The translations under genes and the position numbers were made by a program. Under the pieces are notes generated by a model. The model had not been told where the DNA came from. It ran no database searches and was given only the letters and a program-made list of their open reading frames with translations. A DNA stretch of 64,000 nucleotides from Clarkia xantiana subsp. parviflora (lineage: Eukaryota > Streptophyta > Magnoliopsida > Myrtales > Onagraceae): positions 16,223,683-16,287,682 of the forward strand of contig JAPTYO010000015.1 of the NCBI GenBank assembly GCA_036873135.1. The letters are read 5' to 3'. The first letter of the stretch is position 1. Every line of letters begins with the position of its first letter. Shown here piece after piece: positions 9,954 through 20,387 of this stretch.

Positions 9954-12900
9954 TTACTTAGACAAGCTCAACTTGGAAAGGACAGCGGCTGCCTGGTCAC
10001 CGCCCAATAGGAAATAAGGATGCCTAAGCGCAGCAGCAGCGGATAATCTCCCCCTCCTTAGGAATCCTCTCTCCGAGATGAGCTTCGTTGCTAAATCCCA
10101 CCCTCTGCCCGAATCGAGCTCTAGAATTGTTAAGTTGGGACGTGATCTGGTGCGTGATTTCCACGCATTTAAGTCGTACCCTGCAGCTTTGATCTCGCCT
10201 TTGAAGTTCCTCAGTCCTGCTGTGGACCTCAGAGTAGGAACTGCCATTTGAAGGAGGACTATTCCCGCCGAATACATATCGAATAAATCAGGACTATTTA
10301 GCTGCAATGAAGAACATGATAAGAACATGCTAAATGAGAGTATAGAGAGGGTATTTTAGACATTTTATCGAAATGTAACCGAATAGTCACATTTGCAAAT
10401 GTAGGTAAATAAAAAGTACATGTTTGAACTAAACGGTCAAATAGGCAAACGTAAGTAACCAAACTATATATAATTAACTCAAAAATCAGGACTATTTAGC
10501 TGCAACCACGAAAAAAAATTGTGACTTTGCAGTCGTATAAGCTCTGATAACATGTTAAAAAACTATTGATCTAAAAAACATAAGGCGTCCAGTGAAAACT
10601 TAAGGTTGCCACCCTTAAGCGACCTAGTGTAGGTTCCGAACCTAACCTGTTAATTTGGTTATTATTGTTTTTTTTTTAAAAAAAATACATTTTAAGGTCC
10701 ATTTGAAATTTTTCTTAGAAAAATTGGACGGAAAATGTTAAAGGGCGGTTATTTAAATTTTTTTGCTAAACATATAGAAGTTTTTTAGCTCAAAAAAACA
10801 TAAACATGTGCAATCCTCATATTGGTGCAAACATATAGGGCAAAATACCGTTTTTCCCTAAGTATTTTTGTGGTCCCATCGATGTAGTTGTATGAAATAA
10901 ACAAAATTCAGATCAAATGCAACAACCATGAGGCATTTTCCCAAATCTACTCATCCATATAAAGAAAAGAGACTTGAAAATGTACCTGCCAAAGAATGGG
11001 GGAGAGCAAGGCTGCAATTGGCTCGGGAGGTGGACTCGGTGTTTCTTCAGGGAGTACATACAATTCTGGAGGACAATAATCAGGATCAAGCAAGCCCCGG
11101 TTTGGGTTATAATTTTTACCGATTCTAAGATCCGTGGCTGCCCCGAAATCAATGAGTTTGATCTGTCCCTTCTTTGTGACCACCAAATTTGAGGGCTTCA
11201 CATCCCGATGAACGATCCCAGTGTCGTGGATTTTCTTGAGGGAGGTGATGATTTGGCGCATTATTTGCTTGATGATGATTGCATATCGTTTAAGAGAGTC
11301 CACTCCTCGCAGGACTTTACCAAACATTTTGGACTCTAAGTTTAAAGGAAAGCTTCGATCTTGCATGTAGTCTTCAAGATCCCGATCTCCCTGGGTAAGA
11401 CAAATCAAACATAATGGAGAAAGTGAGGGAAAAGTGATCTTTATAGGTAATAAGTAAAGGTAATTTATAAAAGTGCAATTTAGTGTGACAGTGAAAAAAA
11501 ATTACATTTTTAGGAAGAAAAAAAATGACTGAGTGAGACTGTCAGTAGTTTCTTAAAATGAAAAAGTTTTCATCTTTACATTAAGTTTCACACTTCGTAG
11601 AAATCACTTTTTTTCTTTCTTATTTTCGGAAAACGTAGCTTTACATCAACACTGAAGTTTACGTCTCACACGTTGTAGCATTGTTGATTTGCTTTATAGT
11701 GCTTCAAAAGGGTAAATCTAAATCACCTCGAATTTCCAGACCAGCCATTTTCCGCCCTTGATGAAGTCGGATGTTGTCTTGTCAGCAACAAAGCTACCTA
11801 AGAACTCTGCACATGTCTCAGGAGCTGCTCTTGACAGTCTATAGTTGAACCACTCTTCAAATTCTCCACATTCTTCTGCACCTTTGACACCAACCTTCAC
11901 CTAAAGAGTTTTTATAGCACAACAAATTAAATGAAAAAGTTATGCTTTTTAGAATATCACTCTACTCAAATCAAACACATATAAACTAGCTAGGGACCAT
12001 TTAACATATATAAATTCCCCCTTTGAAGTTATGAACAATAGGTTTTTACCAACAAAAATCAATTTCTGCCTACTTGCATAGGGTATTTTCCTAACTTGTT
12101 TCTCAAGCATTCAGTTTCGAAAATGGCAGTCACTTTTAATTAAACAAATCAACATAGAAAAAAAAATATCACAAATGTTAAGATCCTATGACCAGCCAAA
12201 TTCAATTTGTATCGATTTACCAAGGAATTTACTTTACTTGCATCCCAAGAATTCAATTTCCAACTCACTTGTTGCATACTAGAATGGAATATGAATCAAA
12301 ACGAATCATCATACAACATGGTATATGCTATTAATAACATAAATAACAAGTTAAGGAGCTTCTGGCACACAATATTCCTGAAAATATAAAAGTTTAAGAC
12401 ACTTTGACCCACAAAATTTGATTTTTACCAATTACATTTACATAGGCATTCCCTTACTTGCATCCTAAGCATTCAATTTCCGAAATGGAAGCCACTTCCA
12501 AAGGCTAGAATTAAAGCAAAATCATCATATAAGTCAGAACATGGAAAAAAAATTCATGAAGATGACGAACTGTGGCAACCTTTTTCAGAATGACCTTATC
12601 CTTGAACCGTTTATCAAGCACCGGCCCCTTAATCCGCCTCCCCCGCTTCTGCAGACTCTCATCAGACAACAAATCTTTAGGTACAATAACCCCAGAATAT
12701 ACCACCCCGAAAGATCCTTCTCCCAAACGATCCCCAAGCAAGAAATCGGTCCTCTTCAAGCTCCGCCGCCCAATCAAACCGTCAAAACCCCTCTGCAGTG
12801 GCGCAAACAGATACGCATCAATGGCTCCGATCAACACACCGGGCCTCGCCGTCAAGTAAACCCACGTCAGCCCCACAAAGACAAGAAACCCCCATTTCTG

Positions 12901-13149
12901 CGTCTCCGACAAATCCTCAGTAATCCTTTGAAATTGCAGCAACCCAGATTGAAATTCCGGATTTTGATACAAGGGTTGGCTGAGAGTGAGGGCGGAATCG
13001 AGCATGTCGACGGAGACGGCGTTGCATTTGAAAGTTCTGGCTGCGACGGAGCGGTGGGTGATGAAACAGAGGTGGAGGTGAGGATAGGGCTTGACATTAT
13101 GGTGGAGGAGAGCGTTGGTCGGTGGGAAAACCAGAGAAGAAGCCGCCAT
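9954..13149 (-). CDS. STN8: Thylakoid serine/threonine protein kinase STN8
   Basis: Four exons on the minus strand (13149-12580, 11900-11727, 11390-10986, 10301-9954) join in phase 0 to give 498 residues; Arabidopsis STN8 has 495. STN8 phosphorylates photosystem II core proteins in thylakoid membranes, in partnership with the LHCII kinase STN7. Residues 1 to about 45 form a Ser/Ala/His-rich transit peptide. A hydrophobic membrane segment lies at about 86-118 (WGFLVFVGLTWVYL). The kinase domain has the glycine loop GEGSFGVV at 143-150, the VILKK lysine at 189-190, HRDVKPSN at 309-316, DFG at 329-331, and the STN-type PDYCPPELYVLPEETPSPP. The C-terminal GGDQAAAVLSKLS is a family hallmark. The exon 1 donor is GTTGCC, a weak but GT-starting site; joining there restores the family sequence KKVKVGVKG. 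Intron 3 carries an inserted repeat. All catalytic residues are present, so it should be active. Confidence 0.95.
10285..10505. repeat. 23 bp direct repeat flanking an insertion in STN8 intron 3
   Basis: AAATCAGGACTATTTAGCTGCAA occurs at 10285-10307, across the exon 4 acceptor, and again at 10483-10505. The sequence between resembles the right end of the TIR-like element at 29203-30338 (words such as GTTTGAACTAAAC and AAACGTAAGTAACCAAA). Just beyond, 10528-10545 reads GCTCTGATAACATGTTAAA, the reversed primer-binding edge typical of a copia LTR. The duplication therefore repeats the splice acceptor and the first bases of exon 4. Confidence 0.8.
12040..12510. repeat. Diverged tandem copies within STN8 intron 1
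   Basis: Three imperfect copies of a unit containing TTTTACCAA, CTTGCATCC and GCATTCAATTTCCGAAATGG lie in the large first intron. They are probably an old local duplication, and no coding content is seen. Confidence 0.5.
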
Positions 13150-14089
13150 GGATGTTGCAGAGATCGTCTGTTGGTCGTGAGTTTACTAGTTTGTCAGCAG
13201 AGGTTGAATTTCGGCCACGCGGAGCTCCGAGGATTCATTATCGGTACTGTGTGAAGTGAGTAAGGTGTATATGGTGAGCAAGAACAAGCGGTCTAGATAT
13301 GTTTGAAGACGGTCAAACCGGGTTAATGTATTGTCCAAAAACGGTCCAGGAATGTTCTTTTTGAATTTTGTTAAAATGGTCATTGTTCAATGTACATGCT
13401 AGGTCAATTTATTCTTGTTGCAAATGGATTAGTGGAGTAAATCTGGAGGAGTCACAACGTGGAAATCCACTCTCACTTGAACTATACGCACCCGTTACAT
13501 CATCTCTGGCGTCGCTTCGCTTCTTCTTCCTCGTTATGTCTTTCCACAATAGCTCTTAAACCCTATATTCACTACAGTTTCGCTCTGATTCCCATTCTCA
13601 GCCCTAATTCGTGCATGTCCTGTAAGCGCTCTAGTTTCCGTTGCGGCGGTGGTTTAGTTATAATTCCTTCCATAGCGCAACTCTACTAGCGATGACGTCA
13701 AACCCCGCCCCACTGTACTGGTACGCATTCACAATTATGCATTTAAATATGTGGTCTTTCATTTGTTTGTTTTACTTAATTTTGTTTCATATTTCTGACA
13801 TAAAATGAGAATCTGCTCTGAGATGTTGATTTCTTTTGAAGGTAAGTATGCTTAATCTGAGGATGAGCAGATTAGTTATATAGATGGATAGATTGTATAG
13901 ATTCAGTTAAAAGATGAATTAGTATCACCGTGGTAGTTTATTTACGTAGAGTTAATAGATTTTTTTTATTTAAAACTGGATTATTTTTGTAGAATTATTG
14001 GTTGATGATTGTTGCATTACCACCATTAGTTTATTCAGGTGAATGAAATGATCATTACACCTAAATGAAATGAATTACATTTGAATTAG
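13150..14089. other. Divergent intergenic region, STN8 and hydrolase remnant
   Basis: STN8 runs left from 13149 and the alpha/beta-hydrolase remnant runs right from 14090, so the two would share this promoter region. Around 13460-13690 the sequence is pyrimidine-rich and leader-like. A short frame starting ATGACGTCA at 13692 and ending at a GTACGC donor could be a degenerate first hydrolase exon, but nothing in it matches the family. No other gene is seen. Confidence 0.4.
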
Positions 14090-14370
14090 TTGAGATCCTT
14101 GCGTGGGCATATCAAGCTATCCAACCTCCTCCGCCCAATGTACTCGCCTCTCATGCTAGGCTACAAATTAGAGCAGCAAGAATAAAGCTTAGGGCTGGGA
14201 GGCATATGGCATACAAAGACCACGATGTCCCTAATGATGCTGTCAAGTATAAAGTTGTCTTTGTTCATGGATTTGACTCTCGCAGACATTATAACTCTAT
14301 AATCAGCTCCAAGTCTAATGTGGTAATCTGATCTTATTTTTATCTTCTTGGATTTAGACTTTTTTAAATA

Positions 14371-16475
14371 CTAGAGATATATACACGTGCGTTGCACGTG
14401 CAACATACATATTATATTTCTATGTAATGACTCAAATGAGCACTGTATTTGAAAAGAGCCGTAAGAGTTAACATATATATAATTTTAGCAAAACTTTATG
14501 GTAAGTTTTAAAGTAGACAATAGGTTGACATATTCGTAGTAACTCTAAAGATATATAATAGAGTAGACAATATGTTGTAGATATATACCTACTAAAAATT
14601 ATATCGTAAGTGAGAAGAAACATGTTAAGCCTATTTTTTTCCTTTTATAAAAAAAAAAGCCTATTTTTTTATATTATATAAACATGGTCTCAGCGTATTC
14701 ACGATTTGTAATTCTCATACTTATATATCAATAAATGGGTAAGAAAACAAGTGTTCAACAGGGAAATAGAAGGAAAACAAAAAAGTGCTCTATAGAAGAA
14801 AGACTATCAATGTCGAACAAAAGTTTCAGCGTAGTGTCCTAGGGAAGCACATTTCTGAAGAACCAAACTACCTCGACAGTCATGCACTCTACCTAGGAAA
14901 TCCACGATGGGAGATCTTAGTTAAATGAACTCAAATACAACAAATAAATCATGGAGTATTAGAAACATTATTATTTAGTATAAAAAGTACAATAAGATGC
15001 ATTTCTTTGAACGTGTATCTCATTAACGACTTCCGTTGAATCAATAAATATAGATACTCTATTAGCTAGTAAAGCTTGCCTTTCCGGCAGCTTAAAATGG
15101 TCAAGTTTTTCACAAATAATCATGCTTTATTTCATCATATCATGATAAAACAAATAAATGAAAAATAAGCTCAAGTGTCGGGATGATATAAGTTTTGAAG
15201 ATAGGTAAAGAAAATCTATAAGGTACTCTTTCACTTACAACACAACTAATGTGTTTGCAATCTGTCTATCTAGAGCATCCATTGATACAATGCATTAAAT
15301 TGATGAACTCTAGAATTAAATGCATCATTATCAATGTAGATGTGCAATTTCCCCAAATGCACCGATGAAGCGCAACTTCTCATACACTTCTCCAACATGT
15401 GACCATAATGGCATCTACTATATATCTGGATAAGAAAATATACATATATCTGACATAGATAAATAAAGATGGACCGGGATGTGTAATAATACACCAGTAC
15501 TTTTTTTGGTATCTTTAATCTCATGTAACTAAGCCGATCGAAGTAAGGATGACTGATGACAAGGATATTAGTCTGGAAGATTTACAGGGGTACCTAACAA
15601 AAGAGTAACCCAACAGAGAATAAAGTGAGTTGTTGTTGCTACCAATTTCTAACCAAAACTGATCACTTTGACAAGAATACTTTGTGTAGTTCTTGTCATT
15701 ACAAGACTGAAAGTATGTAAAAGGAAAAGTTACTTCAAATTCAGTAATCTTGGTGAAATTACCTTTCCGCTACTAACAAGTCCATGAGAATAAAAAAAAT
15801 CGGTAGATGGAGAGGGCTTGTCTCCAAAAAAAGGCTAGATAGAACTATGATGTGGTGGATATGTGCCAGCAATTTGATCATGTTTGAGATGAATGAAAGC
15901 AATGATCAAAGAAGAAACCAAAAATCACGTAAACAAATACCAGCACCCGTGACTACGGATTTTGAATTTTCAATATTCCATGTTGAGAACTGGAACAATC
16001 GAAAGCATAAAAAACTTTAATTTGGGTAGGATAATATTATGTCTGAGGTCTAACTACAGTAGCACGGCCAATTTGATTGCACGACAATGGGAAAAGCTGG
16101 GTGGATAGGCATAAATGAAATCATCATAGATTAAAGGAAGAAAAATAAGGAACGAAGAAGTTACCTTTCTGCAAAATGTAAGTCGCGATTAAAAAATCGG
16201 GTTTCGGGTTATCAGAGTGGAGATTCATAGAAAAAACCAACACATGGGCATGTCGTATATGAGAAATAACAGGCGGCTTGTAGAGTAGTAATAAAGTGGA
16301 AAGGATCCATGGGAGATCGACGCCCTGTTTCAGAACAGGCATGGCAGCATAAGTGACGGTTTGGAGATGGTGGCGTTTTGGTTTGCTGGTGTAACTGGTA
16401 GGTATTTGTTGGAGTTTTTTTTAGGATAGATTTGTTGGAACCAGCTCTTAGCTACCTTGTTTTTTATATAGAGGA
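14371..16475 (-). mobile_element. Non-autonomous Helitron in the hydrolase intron
   Basis: On the minus strand it starts after host A with TCCTCTATATAAAAAACAAG at 16475. It ends at 14371-14374 with CTAG before host T, preceded by a hairpin with stem CACGTGC, loop AAC and stem GCACGTG. It sits precisely between A and T with no target duplication, as Helitrons do. The hairpin and loop match those of the element at 26807-28918, so the two belong to one family. No Rep/helicase is present. Inside, near its 5' end, is a short exon-like frame in Helitron orientation. Confidence 0.78.
16124..16342 (-). pseudogene. Exon-like frame captured in the Helitron, product unknown
   Basis: A 59-codon frame starting MPVLKQGVDLPWILSTLLLL and including HIRHAHVLVFSMNLHSDNP runs into a plausible donor (AAAG then GTAACTTC). 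Composition and the end with a donor suggest a captured first exon. The part around HAHVLVFSMNLHSDN is faintly like the start of a pentatricopeptide protein, but I cannot assign it. Another frame at 15270-15524 is even less convincing. Confidence 0.3.
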
Positions 16476-16878
16476 TAGATTGACTATGAGAATTGCACTT
16501 TTAAATTGATGAGATAGAAGTTTACATGGTCTCTTATGATCGGTTTGGTTATGGAGAGAGTGACTCTGATCCAAACATAACATCAAATGGTATTTCTTTA
16601 GACATTGAAGAGCTAGCTGATCAGTTGGGATTTGGATCGAGATTTCATATTATTAGATTTTCAATGGGAGGAGAATTCGTATGGAGCTACTTCAAATATA
16701 TCCATCACAGGTATCAATGAACATTTTTACCACCTCCCATCAGTTTAAAACTAAAACATTTTCCTAACAGAGAAATGATACTTTTAGGTAAGTTAATAAA
16801 CCTTTGTTATCAAATAGACTTGCAGGGGCAGCATTGCTAGCTCCAGTTGCATACTACTGGTGTCCTTCAAATTATTAA

Positions 16879-17747
16879 TAGAAGCATATAACGAACAACT
16901 TTCACAAGATCTTCTCCGTGGTGGAATACTTTGTCTTCTATATTTTTTTTCTCTTTAAATCCATAAAACAAAGGAGTCAATGAGTATAACAACTAAACAT
17001 CGAAAGATAATAGAGTGAACCAGAAGATTGAATTCTAAACACAATACACTTTGCATCACTTTTGAGTATAATGTCCATTTATCTCTGAACAAGTTTTTAT
17101 TTTATTGGAAGTGTATCCAAGTGGGGGAGAATTTAATTAGTTCATTCTCTAATATTATGCTGCATTGATTGTCATAATCTTTCATATCAGTTTGAATTTA
17201 ATTCCGCTAGAACACTTCAACTATTGGATAGTAGGGATCAATAATTGAAAATGCTGAATTAGTTAAGGTTAGTCAACCACACTGTAGAATTGGATATTTT
17301 CATTTCATGTTGATCTACTTTTGGCCGAAAAAATAGATGATAGCATAAGAGAGAATAAAACCCTGTATTTTCACGCGATAGAAAGTATTTTCATAATGTC
17401 TTAGTTCTTAATTTCAATTTGTTATTTTTTTTCCATTGAGAAACAATCTGCTTATATCCCGAATCATGGCTAAATTCTTGCTTCTTTTCCCCATTTGAAC
17501 TGTCTTTCTATCTTATTTCATGAGTATTTTTATCAACTTACCTAGATGATTAAAATAAACAAATTTGGCATTTTTGTTGATCACGATATATCTCGTCTAT
17601 TATTGTCCATGAAAACAACTTGTTTTTATGTGAATGCGCATTACTAAGATCTACATAAGTAAATACCACGTAGTTATCACTTTTCTAATTCTTATGTGAG
17701 TCCATGTTGTTGTGAGGTAATATACTCTAAAGTTTTTATTCTCTTTT
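16879..17747. other. Non-coding stretch
   Basis: AT-rich, with no recognisable gene. It follows the truncated hydrolase and precedes the hAT element. The missing C-terminal hydrolase exons were sought here and not found. Confidence 0.45.
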
Positions 17748-17755
17748 ATTACATG

Positions 17756-18449
17756 TAGGGCTGAGCATGGGACGGATGGGCGGGCTTTTTCTATAAAATG
17801 GCCCAAGCCCTAAAACTAGGGCCACTTAATGGCTGTCCCGAGCCCTATCCCGAGCCCTAGCTAGTAGGAAAAGACCCGCCCGCCACGGGCCTACAGGGAC
17901 TAGGGACAAACCCAATTCCCATCCAAGTTCAAAAAAAAAAAAAAAATCATACTCAATTTACTTAAACCATAACCAAACACAGAACAACAACAAAGTTCAA
18001 CACATACCACAAAGTTCACCATAAAATACCAAAATCACTCAAACATTTTGTCACTTGTAAGTACACCAAGTTCAACACATTACTTGGTTCTTCAAAATAG
18101 TTCACCAAATACTCCAAAACTAAGTTTTACCAAGACTCTAACACAAAGTCACCAACAATTATGACATAACAAGTTATAAATGCAAATCCCAGATCAAATG
18201 GAACTTCAACCCGAGCCATCACTAAAGTTAACTTAACTAACTGTAGTTTATAGCTGATTAGTTAACAAAAAGGGACGGGACGAGTCTTTTGGTACTTCGT
18301 AAAAAAGCCCTAGTCCTGTCCCTAGCCCTAGTTGAGAAGAAAAGTCTCGCCCATTAGGGCTTGGGCACATTTTTGGGACGGGCTTTTTGGGACGGGCTAG
18401 AGCGGGACGGGCGGGATTTTGAGCCTCTCGGGATATTTGCTCACCCCTA
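17756..18449. mobile_element. hAT-type non-autonomous element (MITE)
   Basis: A 694 bp element with terminal inverted repeats: left TAGGGCTGAGCATGGGACGG, right end complementary to TAGGGGTGAGCA. It is flanked by a perfect 8 bp target duplication ATTACATG (17748-17755 and 18450-18457), the hAT hallmark. The subterminal regions are rich in GGGACGGGC and GGGCTTGGGC words. The middle is AT-rich with no transposase. The element at 30630-31288 is a relative with the same TIR start. Confidence 0.92.
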
Positions 18450-18887
18450 ATTACATGTATCAAAAATCCATTGTATATTGTTATTGTTCAGTGATTGATA
18501 ATATGATCTATAATATTATAGTATTTAATTTGTTTTCTATAATACAATACAAAGAGATCCGTTTTGGAGTTACAATTGACAGTGTTCATGAATTTAGGAG
18601 AAAGCTAATTACATTGCCACGGCTGAAAAGAGGAATGAAGAATACAACAAGAAGATGATAACATACAATAATAAAATGGTATTTTATCTTATTGGATTGG
18701 GTGTTTTGATAACGAGGCTTGGTTTATTTACTGAGTGGTTGATTAAGCATTGGTTTGTGGTAAAAATGATGGGCAAGTTGATGCAAGTAAGGCAGCCGAT
18801 GAAGATGAATCTGAAAAGTCCAGGTCGGAGGTTAATGATGATGACGAGAGTTGAGAGGTTAAAAGATCACAAGGAATGATGTTCAAA

Positions 18888-19461
18888 ATATAAGATTATA
18901 GGGGTAGATACAACAGAAACTATATCAAGATACATGCTAGGTAACTAATGCGCAGAGGAAAATAGTGCACATACCTAATTTGCTTCTGTGTACCTTAGAT
19001 CGCTTGAAGGGGAGTTCTCGATCCGCCGGACGGTTCCCGTAGAGGTTCCTGTTAGAGAAGTTGTATGCGGATTATGCCTCACAGCAAAGCCTCAATCGAT
19101 TCTTCCTGGGATGGATCTCCGTAGTAAATTGCTTGACACAATTTGGTACCTCCTAGGTAGACTAGGGTTTCGGCCGAACTAGGTGTGTAATAGGGAGGAG
19201 GGATTTCTTTTAATCTCGCAACAAAGGAGGAGAGAATTAGCTTGTTATAAATCCCTAATACCTCCCTATTTATAAGAGGAGCTCCACTAAGTTCGGCCGA
19301 CCTCTATAAGCTAGGGAGGCCCAATTTTGGGCTTCTCATATCAATTGGGATTTTAGGCTTAGCCCAAAATCTTTAATGTGACATAACATAATTACTTAAG
19401 TAACTAGCTTACATTAATGGGCTCCCAACTGCGGCACATCATCCAAATGCCAACACAAAAT
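18888..19461 (-). repeat. LTR-like sequence, diverged relative of the LTR at 24197-24770
   Basis: It shares blocks with the right-hand LTR in the same orientation: CACATACCT, CACAGCAAA-CCTC-GATCGATTCTTC, GTTCGGCCGA, GGCCCAATTTTGGGC, TAATGTGACA and the terminal CCAACACA. It lacks an adjacent polypurine tract, so it is either a solo LTR of a related family or a truncated end. The left boundary is uncertain. Confidence 0.55.
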
Positions 19462-19501
19462 TTGTTGTTGGTTTGACCTGTTGGTTAATGCATGATTACT
19501 C

Positions 19502-19551
19502 TGTTGGATTACGAGGAACGTGTACTACACAGCGGAATAATGTACACATGC
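19502..19551 (-). repeat. LTR edge cut by the Tat element
   Basis: TGTTGGATTACG and ACAGCGGAATAATGTACACAT match the first bases of the LTR at 24197. The match stops exactly where the Tat-lineage LTR begins at 19552. This suggests the Tat element inserted into, or recombined with, an LTR of this family. Confidence 0.6.
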
Positions 19552-20335
19552 TGATGGATATACGCCCAATTGGAACTCGTTTTAGTTCGGACTGTCTTAT
19601 TCCGATCACCCCACTTGTGATTGTAAATCGAAACTTTGACCCGAATACCCTCGTCCGGGCCCCTCCAACAGTCTCACCTAGGTGATATCGGGTGAGCCAA
19701 CCCGGTCTCTCATAGGAGGGATCGGGTGGCCTCACCCGATCCCTCCTAGGAAGGGTCGGGTGGCCTCACCCGATCCCTCCTAGGAGAGGTCGGGTAGGCT
19801 ACCCCACCTCTCCCATGAGAGGTTGCGCAGGCCTACCCGATCCTAAGCCCCGGGGGTCGGATTTCTCGTCCGACCCCAAGGGCCGCGACATCTCTTCTCA
19901 CCCGTCTCACACTTAGATTATTTCGCTTACCTCTCCATGCTTTAATGGTCTAACCCTACGGTTATGAGCTAATTAAATACGCTTAGGGGATTAACGATGT
20001 CATTAAGCCACCTTAATCCTCCCGAAGCCTATAAATACTGCTCGTATCCTATTCATTTCCATCACGTTGATTATTCACTAGCTTCTGCTCTGCCTTCTCT
20101 CCATTTTGTCTCTCTAGAAATATTAGACTGACTTAGGCATCAGAGAGGGTTCACCAAGCACCCCCCCCTGTGCTTGGTACTGCCCCTATTGCAGGTCAGT
20201 CAGAAGAAAGAAGTCGGAAGAAGAGAATGATACGGATCAGACCATCTAGCAGATAAAGTATCTGATCAAGCTTTTTACCCGTGAGAAGTGACACTTGGAC
20301 CGACAACCCGTTGACCCGAGTGACACGACTTAACA
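19552..20335 (+). repeat. 5' LTR of the left Tat-lineage element
   Basis: 784 bp, TGATGGATATACGCCC at the start and CTTAACA at the end. The U3 part (19675-19850) is a run of GC-rich hairpins. A TATAAATA-like box lies near 20031. It is homologous to 40279-41065 and 55935-56627, both in reverse orientation. Confidence 0.85.
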
Positions 20336-20387
20336 CTTGGTGCCGTCCGTGGATTTTCGAGCAGAAAGCCTGGCTATCACGAGAGCG

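Larger units (their letters stand above)
14090..16878 (+). pseudogene. Alpha/beta-hydrolase gene, broken and Helitron-split
   Basis: Three exon pieces can be read. The first (14090-14322) gives AWAYQAIQPPPP, the ARIKLRAGRHMAYK strand, and VFVHGFDSRRH with the HG oxyanion motif. The second (16518-16710) gives MVSYDRFGYGESDSDPN, DIEELADQLGFGSRF and FSMGGEFVWSYFKYI. The third (16818-16878) gives LAGAALLAPVAYYW and then stops. This is the plant family of membrane-anchored hydrolases that begin with LAWAYQ-IQPPPP. The segment normally joining HGFD to the second exon is missing, and the nucleophile elbow reads R-F-S-M-G rather than G-F-S-M-G. The protein ends before the acid and histidine of the catalytic triad. 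The N-terminal anchor exon was not found. Intron 2 contains a complete Helitron. I call it a pseudogene with good confidence. Confidence 0.82.

Noticed and set aside
12541..13254. 237-codon plus-strand frame as a gene
   Set aside because: It is the antisense shadow of STN8 exon 1, which has clear family matches.
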